DNA of 64,000 nt, taken from contig CDRNVI010000079.1 of NCBI GenBank assembly GCA_977017575.1, forward strand, positions 43,746 to 107,745. The letters run 5' to 3'. The stretch's first letter is position 1. Each line of letters begins with the position of its first letter. Below, one piece after another: positions 11,005-19,983 of this stretch. A program made the translations under genes and the position numbers. The notes beneath the pieces are model-generated. The model was given only the letters and a program-made list of their open reading frames with translations. It was not told the DNA's origin and searched no databases. The stretch comes from Paramoeba atlantica (Eukaryota > Discosea).

Positions 11005-12139
11005 TAGGCTCTTCGTTAAACGTGGTGATTGTTTTCAACTTAGAACTCACTCATGGTGCGCTCTTCCAGTTGAAAACTACCACCTCGTTTAACGAAGAAT
11101 CTAAAAAAGAAAAATCGCCAAAAGATCATGAATAATCCAGTTTTTTGGGTGAAAAACCTCGATTTTTCGACAAAAATTGCGAAATTTTAACCCGAATTTG
11201 GGCCGTTTTTGATGCTTTACCAGTAGGGGCAGGAGGCGAATCTGTCGAAAAAAACGTCGTAGCATGGTAGCTGAGGTACAAAACTCTTAAAAGACGTTTT
11301 AAGAGTCGATTTTGGAAAAATGGTATGTTTACTTTTTTTCGGGTCAAAAAAAAAAATTTGGTCACCCCAAAAATTTCGGAAATTTTCACCTTGTCGGACT
11401 CCTCCCGCGCGTACCAGGTGGGGGGGGTGGAAAGTCATCGCCGCGGCCTAATCTACCACTTCCCTGCGCTCGATTTCGAAAATCAACTCTACCCTCAATT
11501 ATTGAAAAAAGGTGAACAAAAACAGTGAAAATATAAAGAGGAACACAGTAATATAATAAAAAAATAAAAGGGGGCCCCGGTGGTCCAAAACTGAAAAAAT
11601 TCAAAAAATAGGGGGTCTAGGTGGGGTCCAGGGGGGGGGCATACGTCGCGAAATTTTTTTTCGAATTGTTTGCTTTTTAAAATCGAGCGCAGGGAAGTGG
11701 TAGAGTAGGCCGCGGCGATAATTTCCCACCCCCCCCCCTGGGGGTACCCCCCCTGGTACGCGCAGGAGGGGTCCGACAAGGTCAAAAATTCCGAAATTTT
11801 TGGGGTGACCAAAAAAAATTGTATTTCTCCAAAATCGACTCCTAAAACGCATTTTAAGAGTTTGGGCCCTCAGCTACCATGCTACGACGTTTTTTTCGAC
11901 AGATTCGCCTCCTGCCCCTACTAGTGAGGCATCCAAAACGGCCCAAATTCGGATTGAAATTTCGCATTTTTTGCCGAAAAATCCAGCTTTTTCACCCAAG
12001 AAAATAGATTATTCATGATCTTTTGGCGATTTTTCTTTTTTAGGCTCTTCGGTAAACGCGGTGGTAGTTTTCAACGCGAAATGCGCAGCATGAGGGACTT
12101 CTAAGTTGAAATCAATCACCGTGTTTAACGAAGAGCCTA
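11005..12139. mobile_element. Foldback element FB1, complete copy with hairpins at both ends
   Basis: A near-palindromic 1.13-kb element. Both ends are roughly 100-bp hairpins starting TAGGCTCTTCG and finishing CGAAGAGCCTA (11005-11103 and 12041-12139). Inside them, about 190 bp at 11120-11310 is inverted at 11830-12020 (for example TCATGAATAATC against GATTATTCATGATC, and CTACTAGTGAGG against CTTTACCAGTAGGG). The single-copy centre contains AACAGTGAAAATATAAAG, shared with other FB1 copies. The ends are flanked by or include TA. There is no transposase gene, so it must be mobilised in trans if mobile. Confidence 0.85.
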
Positions 12140-12299
12140 AATATAGTACTATAAGTTTTTTTAAAATGCCTTAAATATGTATATAATATATTTTCAGACC
12201 CCTGGTTTTTTGTTTATATTTTTGTTTTTGGTATTTTTATCGTTATGTTATCTGTTATGTACAGTACAGCGTTAATGACGGTATTTGCTTTGAGAGCGC

Positions 12300-13315
12300 T
12301 ATTCCCAGAACAAAACTTCCTCGTTACACATGCGCAAGCCCTGGAGAATGCGAATAACGCGCGAACTTCCTTTAACCGATAAAGAGCCATTGGCGAGTTC
12401 GGCAAAGAATTTCATGCGCGCTTCACGCTGGTTCTCAGTGCATCCCAAGTTTCCATTTCAGGACTTCAGTTCATCTTTTAGGAGATTGTTTGCGGACCCT
12501 ACTTTGTTGATGTGAACATCTGTGGCGGTCACCCACTCTTTTGAATGATGAATTGTGTTGTGGCGGTATTTCCGACAGGCATTTGCTTGCGGCCGCGGCA
12601 TTCGCATAAACTTGGGTTCTGTTGTTCTGTGCGAGATGGGTTACATCGAACTCCACATGGTGTGTGACTTTTTATTCTTCAAGCCTCGCACATAAATATC
12701 CTTCATGGGGTAGTGCATTTGACTAGTCGAATCCAAAATTTCATCACAGTTGACCAACTTGTGATACCACGATGTACCTTCCTTGCGAAAACGCTTGCTC
12801 TTATTGTGTTTCGAACTTTTGATACGCGAGACGCAGGTTTCGTCTTTTTGCATATACACAACCGTCCCTTTCGCCAGTTCCCATCGCCAATCATGCATTA
12901 CTGCGATTATTCCTTCGAAAAGGTCCGCAAATTTTAACACGCACTTAAGTGATAATAAGGCTTCACGAACAATTGTTTTAACAGCGACACCAACCGTGAA
13001 GCCATAAATCATTTGCAAGGTTTCTTTTATGCCTCTATGTTGGTGCCCGCCAAAGAAAGGAAGATGAGCGTGGTATCGCGCACGGCATTCGACGTATCCC
13101 CGGGAAGGACAAAACCAATGATTCTCTTCACGTACACACAAAACTTCCTCGTTCTTCGGGTGATATTTCTCCTTTCCACACCACACAGCTTGCGGAAAGA
13201 GTTCGTGGGCCTCCATCCAGCGTATTATATCCGATTCAGAGGCTTGTGCAATGGATGAGAAATTGAGCCTTCGCGCACACTCGAAGTCGGAACAATCGCG
13301 GCAAGTCCAGTCCAT
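12300..13315 (-). pseudogene. Merlin/IS1016-like transposase pseudogene (Merlin-1)
   Basis: The intact first part (13315-12641) starts MDWTCRDCSDFEC (C-x2-C-x4-C zinc finger), has WFCPSRGYVECRARY (second Cys cluster) and reaches MQKDETCVSRIK, which corresponds to the first catalytic Asp (D-E-T) of Merlin/IS1595-type DDE transposases. The frame then breaks. In another minus frame at about 12600-12500, HHSKEWVTATDVHINKVGS matches the H-S-x-E-F-V...T-N-x-E region near the third catalytic residue of the intact copy at 48.5 kb. It is closest to the copy at 60.8 kb. Confidence 0.75.
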
Positions 13316-13627
13316 AAAGAAGTAAAAGGAAGAAAAGTTTCTATTAACAATTTTTGTATGAATTTTTGCCAGAAGATTTGCATAACGTAAATTTCACGAG
13401 TGGATATGTACATGCGAATAAAGTGGTTAATGAGTCGACGTAGCGTTGTGATGACCACCTTACAATAACCCATTTTCCAAACCTAAAAATACATCACCCA
13501 TACATTGTGTCGCATGCGACACCAAAGGGCACCGCTGAGTAGGACGAGGCTGGTTACTTGAGTCGCAAATCCTCATTCTACAATACGCTACCAACTTAGC
13601 AAGAGTTCTCGATGCCGGTCCGTGCGA

Positions 13628-13692
13628 TTATTAGACAACTTATGGTAACTTATACAATTTGTGGTAACTTACACAATTTATGGTAACTTTCC
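13628..13692. repeat. Short tandem repeat upstream of LRR3
   Basis: Three units of about 20 bp with TGGTAACTTA(T/C)ACAATTT. They lie within the region that would be the LRR3 promoter or 5' UTR. Confidence 0.7.
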
Positions 13693-14590
13693 CCCCTGTA
13701 CACAATTAACAAATATATTTCTTGCTTTCGTCGCTCGACCCCTTTGCAAATCTCACCTAATGTATGGTAATTATTGCATCGATGACGGCTCCGATTTACG
13801 TCGAGGCAAAGTAACCTCTCTGCTACTACCTCAAGAAGATATGCTAGAACATCTAATTTCAAACCTAACTGAAAAGCATAATACTTGGCGCACTACTAGA
13901 AAGAATTTGTTTCGGCGTGCCAAGAGTGTATCCGTGTGCACTTGGAAAGGGGTGACATGTGACAATGAGCAACATGTAACTGAAATCGATTGGAGTTCGA
14001 TGCGTCTTGCGGGATTCTTGCAATGGGAATATCTACCCCGATGGTTACTACGTTTGACTTTGATGAGCAACAGCCTTCGCGGGCGCGTAACACTAGACGC
14101 GCTGCCACCTGGACTCAAATGTTTTCAAATTTCATACAATCAATTATGTGGTCCATTATATCTAACACAGTTGCCCAACACATTAGAGACTATGGAATTG
14201 AGCATAAACCAATTCGACGAGAGCATCGATCTTACGCATTTGCCATCAAATCTAAGTTCTTTGGATGTGGCAGTTAACTACCTTGTTGGTGGCGTGGATT
14301 TATCCAGTTTGCCCCAGAGGCTTAATGACATTAATTTGTCCGGTAACAAATTTTCAGGGCCTCTTCAGTTACGGCAGTTACCTTCCGCACTTCAATATTT
14401 CTTCTGCTCGAGTAATGATTTCTCCGGAGTAATCATATGTGACCGCCTTCCTGTAGGACTGAAAGCACTATGGTTGCATAAAAATGAAAATCTGTGTGGT
14501 GAGGTTAGTGTGTCCACTCTTCCCAAGGCACTGGCAGCCGACGTGGGCAGAAACTTTAATATTCTCGGCACACAGATTCAATTAGTTTGA
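13661..14590 (+). CDS. Secreted leucine-rich-repeat protein (LRR3)
   Basis: The ORF of 309 residues ends with TGA. The conserved family start LMYGNYCIDDGSDLRRGK suggests the ATG at 13760, just before it, as an alternative. The longer start at 13661 begins inside the tandem repeat and includes TNIFLAFVARPL, which could act as a signal peptide. The N-cap is CTWKGVTCDNE, the canonical C-x-W-x-G-V-x-C. About nine LRRs with LP-x2-L-x2-L...N-x-F-x-G follow to residue 300. No membrane anchor. It belongs to the same family as LRR1, 2 and 4 and has the same orientation. Confidence 0.86.
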   Translation: MVTYTIYGNFPPCTQLTNIFLAFVARPLCKSHLMYGNYCIDDGSDLRRGKVTSLLLPQEDMLEHLISNLTEKHNTWRTTRKNLFRRAKSVSVCTWKGVTCDNEQHVTEIDWSSMRLAGFLQWEYLPRWLLRLTLMSNSLRGRVTLDALPPGLKCFQISYNQLCGPLYLTQLPNTLETMELSINQFDESIDLTHLPSNLSSLDVAVNYLVGGVDLSSLPQRLNDINLSGNKFSGPLQLRQLPSALQYFFCSSNDFSGVIICDRLPVGLKALWLHKNENLCGEVSVSTLPKALAADVGRNFNILGTQIQLV

Positions 14591-14652
14591 ATATTGAGTC
14601 CTTAGATCTGTCGGAAAACTCCTTTACTTATGCAATAGTCCTTTACTTCCAC

Positions 14653-14979
14653 CTAAATTGCGCGCAAATGACCCTCATACGTGCAACGTAAACAACTGCG
14701 CCATCTTTCAATAGCGTTTTTTGATTCCGTGATATGATCTCCACTCATCTGTAATGACGATGGAATTTCTTGAAATTTTCTTCCTTCAATCACCTTTGTA
14801 CAAATGCAGACAAAAATAGGTTTCGTTCGCTTTGAAATGGCCTTCCAGTAGGTCTGTACAGATTTCCCGGTAAGCGGGTCGCTGTTACGAACCAGAATCC
14901 TTCTGGTTCTGCGCGACTGTTTTCCACGATTATGAAGTCTCTTTCCGATGTAAGTTTCATCCACCATCAGGTACTTCAT
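14653..14979 (-). pseudogene. Merlin/IS1016-like transposase fragment (Merlin-2)
   Basis: The ORF begins MKYLMVDETYIGKR, closely matching VDETFIGKRKYQRG of the intact Merlin transposase at 48.5 kb, and continues through the W-K region between the first and second catalytic Asp. The N-terminal zinc-finger part and the C-terminal catalytic D and E are missing. A small TA-flanked MITE (15038-15469) lies just upstream and may have contributed to the truncation. Confidence 0.7.
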
Positions 14980-15037
14980 GGTAAGTGGTATGTAGAGGGG
15001 CCGGGGAGTAACGCGAAGGCGCGTTCTAATTCATATA

Positions 15038-15469
15038 AACCACAGTCCGGTTTAGCACTCATGTAGCTAGATAACATTCCGGGGGGGATGTTATGATGTT
15101 CCATGCGTTTTTTTAACATTCCCCCCCTGAAAAACCCCCGTGCCCCCCCGTGGCTTACAGGTTCACTCACTCTACCGACGAAGAGCCACCACGGGAGATT
15201 CTCAACTCTGATCCCCTACAGGGTCCTCCAGGTTTTCGGTACGCATGTACGCTGACGGAGTACTTTAAGAAAGTTCAAGAACGCCAAGAAAGTGAAGCAA
15301 AAAAAGTCGAAGCAATAGGCGAAGAGGAAGATACTGGATAAACGAAGTTATTTTTACTTTAAAAAAAGAATCTCAAAAAGATATCTTGAAAATTTAACAT
15401 TACTGTAGCTACTTAACATTCCTGTAGCTACTTAACATCCCCCCCGGAATGTTAAACCGGGCTGTGGTT
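15038..15469. mobile_element. Non-autonomous TA-flanked MITE related to the pogo element
   Basis: The termini are AACCACAGTCCGGTTTA on the left and its inverse with one change (AACCACAGCCCGGTTTA) on the right, each flanked by TA (15036-15037 and 15470-15471). Both ends continue into ACATTCC/GGAATGT motifs beside C- or G-runs. The terminus is nearly that of the 4.5-kb pogo-like element at 36.5-41.0 kb (AACCACCGTCCGGG), suggesting shared mobilisation. An internal 63-codon ORF (15150-15341) of unknown origin is Glu/Lys-rich and may be captured host sequence. Confidence 0.7.
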
Positions 15470-16261
15470 TAAATCGGTATGTATTTAACGCCTGCCGCGA
15501 CCAGTTTGCAAAAACACGCTTTCTTTTAAATTTCTAAGCTCTAAATTTGGCAACGAGACGGGTTTTCGACGGCAAAACTGGCTCAAATTCGGGGTGATCT
15601 TCATCCGACATGATGTAAAAGCAGTATGAATTCGTATTGGACTTCTACCCCCTCGCCTTATACAGGATACCGGGCCCGGAGTCTCTGGGCCAGAGACCTT
15701 GAACTTCCTCAACAAGGTGGACCGGGCCCACACGTCCGATAAAAACGGATGCCTTTCGCACCTCTTGATGGCCTTGGGAGTGGCCAGAGGGACAATGCCC
15801 AGATCGTGCAGGCGGCGGTGCTAAACTGGTACCTCCGCGGTGTATGAGGTTAGCGGGTCGAGGGCTTAGGAAGAGGAAAAAAACTTCGGGTGCAGACAAC
15901 TTACACTAGGTGTATATTATACCCACTTAAGAAAATATTTTCTTTTGACCAGTTTTCAAAATAATATCCTCTTTTCCTCTTGTACATTCGAAAAATATAG
16001 AGCCTAACTGCTCAGTCCCTTTCAAAACTTCGAATGGTACGTGTGAAAGTGAACTTCGAATTGTACGATGATCCATGCATACGCTAACATCTGAAAATTC
16101 GAACCCGAATTCAATGCATGTCTTTGTTCGGGCTTGCCCCGCGTACTCTGTACTCTCATCTTTTCTCTTCGAGGTGGAGTATACACCTCGCATGATTTTA
16201 TTTCGAAAAAGCGGATGCTCAAGAGCTGAGCTTGGGATCCCACATTGTTGCTTCTGAGGGT

Positions 16262-16427
16262 TTTTTTCGAAAAATATTTTTTTCAAAAAAAATCTTGCGG
16301 TATGCCCCCCCCCTAAGCCCCCGCTAGACCCCCCCCCTAGGCCCCCCCTAGACCCCCCATTTTTTCAAAAAAGAAAATTTCAGTTTTGGACCACCGGAGT
16401 CCCCTTTTATATTTTTTTTTTCTCTTA
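16262..16427. repeat. Foldback FB1, partial diverged copy
   Basis: It contains the C-run/CTAGACCCCCC segment and CAGTTTTGGACCACCGGAGT followed by CCCCTTTTATATTTTTT, which match the inner part of the FB1 copy ending at 39.5 kb. The Tc1/mariner element is inserted at its right end, truncating the homology. Confidence 0.7.
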
Positions 16428-16429
16428 TA

Positions 16430-17999
16430 GGGGGGTGCACGAAAATATGGGGGGGGGGGGTCAAAATTCGTATAACTCGGCCAATTTTGGAAAATAATGC
16501 CGTATTCGAGAGCTCTCACAGAGTTACGTGTCATGTGATATTACGTTTTACGTAGTTTCCAGGTATATGCATTCTCCTGAATACCGTAGAAAGGGCAACT
16601 GCAAGTTCTTTTTCTGGAAAAAAAAAAGTTAGTATCCACAATTTCCACATTTTTTTTCCAACACAATTTTCATGCGTTTTCACGCATTTTCACACATTTT
16701 CACGCGCGTTGGAACACTCTTTAAAGTTCTCAAAAATACATCGTATCGCTCCCGTTTTAATTTTTCGACCCCAGAAGCGATCGCTCGTCTCAAATCTTCA
16801 CGATTCGTTGGACAAAGCGCTTTTTTATGCTCGTCCATTAATCCCCAAATGTTTTCTATTGTGTTTAAATCTGGGGATTTGGGTGGCCAACACAACATCT
16901 TCACTCCTTCGTCATTAAAGGCACGACGAGGGCTATTGTGAATTGTACAATTATCCATAGCAACGACTGCCCCCCGATGTCTTCGTAAAAAAAATAAGAA
17001 ACCGTCACGTTGTAGCATAGTTTTTTTGAAAAGGTCCCCATGCACTGAAATTTTATTACCCTGTTGATCTTTATTAGGGAATTCATGAAAAAAGAAACCG
17101 TGCTTAATGCTGACCCCCATCCACACCATAATACCATCACCCCCCAACCACTTTTCCCGCTCACCGGCGTGCTCCTTTGGGGGGTCTGAACGACGGCAAA
17201 GGTAGGTAATTTTGCGGCTGCCCCCGCAAGTAATTTTTTTCTCGTCTGTCCAGACGATAGCCTCAAGCCGAGCAGGGCTCCGTGTTGCCAACTCCTGGCA
17301 TAGCTCTACTCGTTTCCTTTTGTGCTCCTTTGTGAGTGCAGGGTTTCGACGGACTTCGGGATATGATACCCTCCTTCTTGAGGGAACGTATCAGAGCGCG
17401 ACGGGAGCATCTGAAACCCTCTCCTACAAGAAGATTCAGAAGGTGGTCCCAAGAAGCAATACCATAGGTTTCATCCCTTGTTGATCGATAAGATCGAGTG
17501 CTCGCTTCAACAGAGGGTCAGATATTACAGGAGATTGGCGAGTTTTATAGTGAGACCTATCGACCTCACCAGTCTCTTCGTAACGCTGCACCCAACGCTT
17601 GACAGTGTCCTCGTGGCACCTAAACGTCTTGGCGACAGCTGAAAAAGAACCAGTTTCCTCAATTTTTTTCACCAAAAGTATCCTGTGAGATGCTTTAAGT
17701 TGCCCACGAGGCGAATAACAGAATCCACTCGGTTTCTGCACCTTTTTATTATTCGAATATGACCTTTTCTGGGGCATAGTAGTGTATTAGGATCAAAAAA
17801 GTGGATAAATTCACAAAAAAAGCAGTTTTTTCAAAAATTTCAATTTTTTTTAAATTTTTAAAAAATCTAAAAATGCTGGAAACGCATTATCACATGACAC
17901 GTAACTCTGCGAGAGCTCTCGAATGCGGTGCTACTTTCCAAAATTGGCCGAGTTATACGAATTTTGACCACCCCCCGCATATTTTCGTGCACCCCCTTG
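16430..17999 (-). mobile_element. Tc1/mariner transposon with intact terminal inverted repeats
   Basis: The element is flanked by TA (16428-16429 and 18000-18001). The left end GGGGGGTGCACGAAAATATG is repeated inverted at the right (CATATTTTCGTGCACCCCC). Homology continues inward for about 100 bp on each side, including CGTATAACTCGGCCAATTTT, AGAGCTCTC and ACGTGTCATGTGATA. The transposase lies on the minus strand inside. The element sits in a copy of FB1, so it is younger than that copy. Confidence 0.9.
16680..17777 (-). pseudogene. Tc1/mariner transposase, two frameshifts
   Basis: Frame one (17777-17463) gives a basic start and a helix-turn-helix (FSAVAKTFRCHEDTVKRWVQ). A second frame (about 17463-17350) supplies LIRSLKKEGIISRSPSK, the second DNA-binding region. 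A third (about 17350-16680) has KEHKRKRVELCQ, VWTDEKK (first Asp), MDNCTIHNSPRR (second Asp) and SPDLNTIENIWG (Glu). The spacing from the second Asp to the Glu is 32 residues rather than the 34 typical of Tc1. All catalytic residues are present, so the two frame breaks are recent or could be sequence errors. Confidence 0.85.
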
Positions 18000-18164
18000 T
18001 ATTGTCGATCACAACGGAATAATGATGATTAATGCGACACAATAAGTGCGTGTGCTGTACTCTCTCCTGCAATGCTACTTGACTTGTAGTGCCTTATACA
18101 CAGTATAAGTAGTTATACACTATATAACTACTCAGTAGTTATACAACCACCGCAATCTAGAGTA

Positions 18165-19118
18165 ATGAATGAAGTGGGAAGTATAATGATTGTTCCTCAG
18201 TCTCTTCCTCAATTGATTTTTTCCTCAAATGATTGTTCCTCAATCTCTTACTTTTGGAAACTATTTTCTAGTGATTCTGAACCAAACCTCCTTTGCACTA
18301 TGTACTGCATATACAGTGTTGATGACGGTTCCGATTTACGTCGCGGCAAAGTGGCCTCTCTGCTTCTACCCCAAGAGGATATGCTCGAACGTTTAATTTC
18401 AAACGTAACTGGAAAGCACAAGACTTGGCGTACGTGGAAGAAGAATATGTTTGGACGCGTCAAACGTTTATCTGTATGCCAATGGCGAGGCGTGACATGC
18501 GATAAGGATCAAATGGTGAGCCGAATAGAATGGTTTTCAATGAAACTTTTAGGCACGTTACAGTGGGAGTTCCTACCTTATACGTTGCAACATTGTGACA
18601 TTTGCACTAACAGACTATCCGGATCTCTTGCACTTGACACGTTGCCATCACAACTTACATATTTAACATTATTGGGAAACGCTTTTACCGGTGAGTTAAA
18701 CTTGACCCAATTGCCCAACACACTGTATGCACTCGGGGTGAGTGACAACCAATTTGAAGGAAATGTTGATCTCACGAATCTATGTTCTGGATTACAATAT
18801 TTGTATGTTCATGAAAATCAACTTTCGGGTGATGTCGATCTTTCTCACTTACCGGCAATGTTGCGACACCTATACTTGTCCAGGAACAGATTTACAGGAT
18901 CGCTTTCCTTGCAGCACTTACCTTCATCACTAACTCATTTTATTTCGGATCACAACTTTTTCTCCGGTTTAGTTATGTTTGACTGTCTTCCTGGAAAATT
19001 GCAATTTTTGTCCGTGCACGGAAACAGAGATCTCTACGGTGAGATTGACACGTCGGTTCTTCCTAGGACTTTAGAACCCACTTTTCTGGTCACGGAAACG
19101 AACATTCGTTATAAATAA
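18165..19118 (+). CDS. Secreted leucine-rich-repeat protein (LRR4)
   Basis: A 317-residue ORF with TAA stop. The conserved part begins at an ATG at 18300 (MYCIYSVDDGSDLRRGK). The upstream extension is Ser-rich and may be untranslated. The N-cap CQWRGVTCDKD is followed by LRRs with LDTLPSQLTYL, LTQLPNTLYAL, LSHLPAMLRHL and so on to residue 305. It is closest to LRR2, sharing for instance the MKLLGTLQWEFLPYTL block. No anchor is seen. The ORF is intact, with no premature stops, and selection on the LRR surface residues is likely but untested. Confidence 0.86.
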   Translation: MNEVGSIMIVPQSLPQLIFSSNDCSSISYFWKLFSSDSEPNLLCTMYCIYSVDDGSDLRRGKVASLLLPQEDMLERLISNVTGKHKTWRTWKKNMFGRVKRLSVCQWRGVTCDKDQMVSRIEWFSMKLLGTLQWEFLPYTLQHCDICTNRLSGSLALDTLPSQLTYLTLLGNAFTGELNLTQLPNTLYALGVSDNQFEGNVDLTNLCSGLQYLYVHENQLSGDVDLSHLPAMLRHLYLSRNRFTGSLSLQHLPSSLTHFISDHNFFSGLVMFDCLPGKLQFLSVHGNRDLYGEIDTSVLPRTLEPTFLVTETNIRYK

Positions 19119-19983
19119 ATATGTAATTATTTACGTACTGCCCCCCCCCACATAAACGCAACCCGGTTTTGGCCCAAAATTGCGCATAAGTAGCCAGGTC
19201 AAAAAAAAGGGTGAAAAACAAATTTCGCGCCGCTTCGCGGCGCGTGTTTTATTCATGAGTTATATACGCGGGGTGCCCTTGGGGTCTGCTTTTTATATTG
19301 TGCCCCCCCCCCTAGTTATCTGTCACAACTTTCCGTGCAAAGGTGACAGATAACGCAAGTACAGCTTGAAACTTCCATGGTTCTTCGCTCTAAAAATTAC
19401 CTCGCTTCGATGGACATTTTTATAAAATTTTACGGAAAAAATGAATTAGGATATTAAGCTAATTAGGAAAATCATCCAATTAGGATTTTGATTCGCCCCC
19501 CGGTTTAGGATGAAACACGAATTGCGTTAAATGAAATTAGACGCAGTCCTCCCTGGGTCCAAAAAACATGATTTTTTGATATCATTTTCCTGGAACGCAC
19601 CTCTTTTTTTGGTGAAGTGAAGGAAACTTCTCCTTTTTCAAACGAATATTAGTTTTTCCAAAACAATATTTTAAAAAGATACAAACAAGGTACTTATTGT
19701 GGTTGAGCAACATTCAGTGTGTCGTACTCTAAATATCTACTACGGTTGTTCAATACAACGTTAGCCGGACCTATTTTGGTCGATATCATGCTCTATAGGT
19801 CACCTGTTCCTTACAAGGTTTTCGTGGTTTGAAAAATGTCTCCCTTTTCCTTAAACTCAAAAAAAAGATGATACAACGAAACAGAGGTGTAGTACGCTTT
19901 ACTTTTTGTTTCTGCCTTTTCGGTGTTTTATGTCTTTGACTTCCGGACTCTGAACCCAAACCCTTCGCACACACAAAAACGAA
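19119..19983. other. Intergenic, C-runs and a CGCCGCTTCGCGGCG hairpin, then pyrimidine-rich lipase leader
   Basis: No gene. A perfect hairpin CGCGCCGCTTCGCGGCGCG lies at about 19226-19244 and recurs near 9.69 and 36.64 kb. From about 19880 the strand becomes T/C-rich up to the A-rich start context ACACAAAAACGAAATG of the next gene, a likely promoter/5' UTR. Confidence 0.45.
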
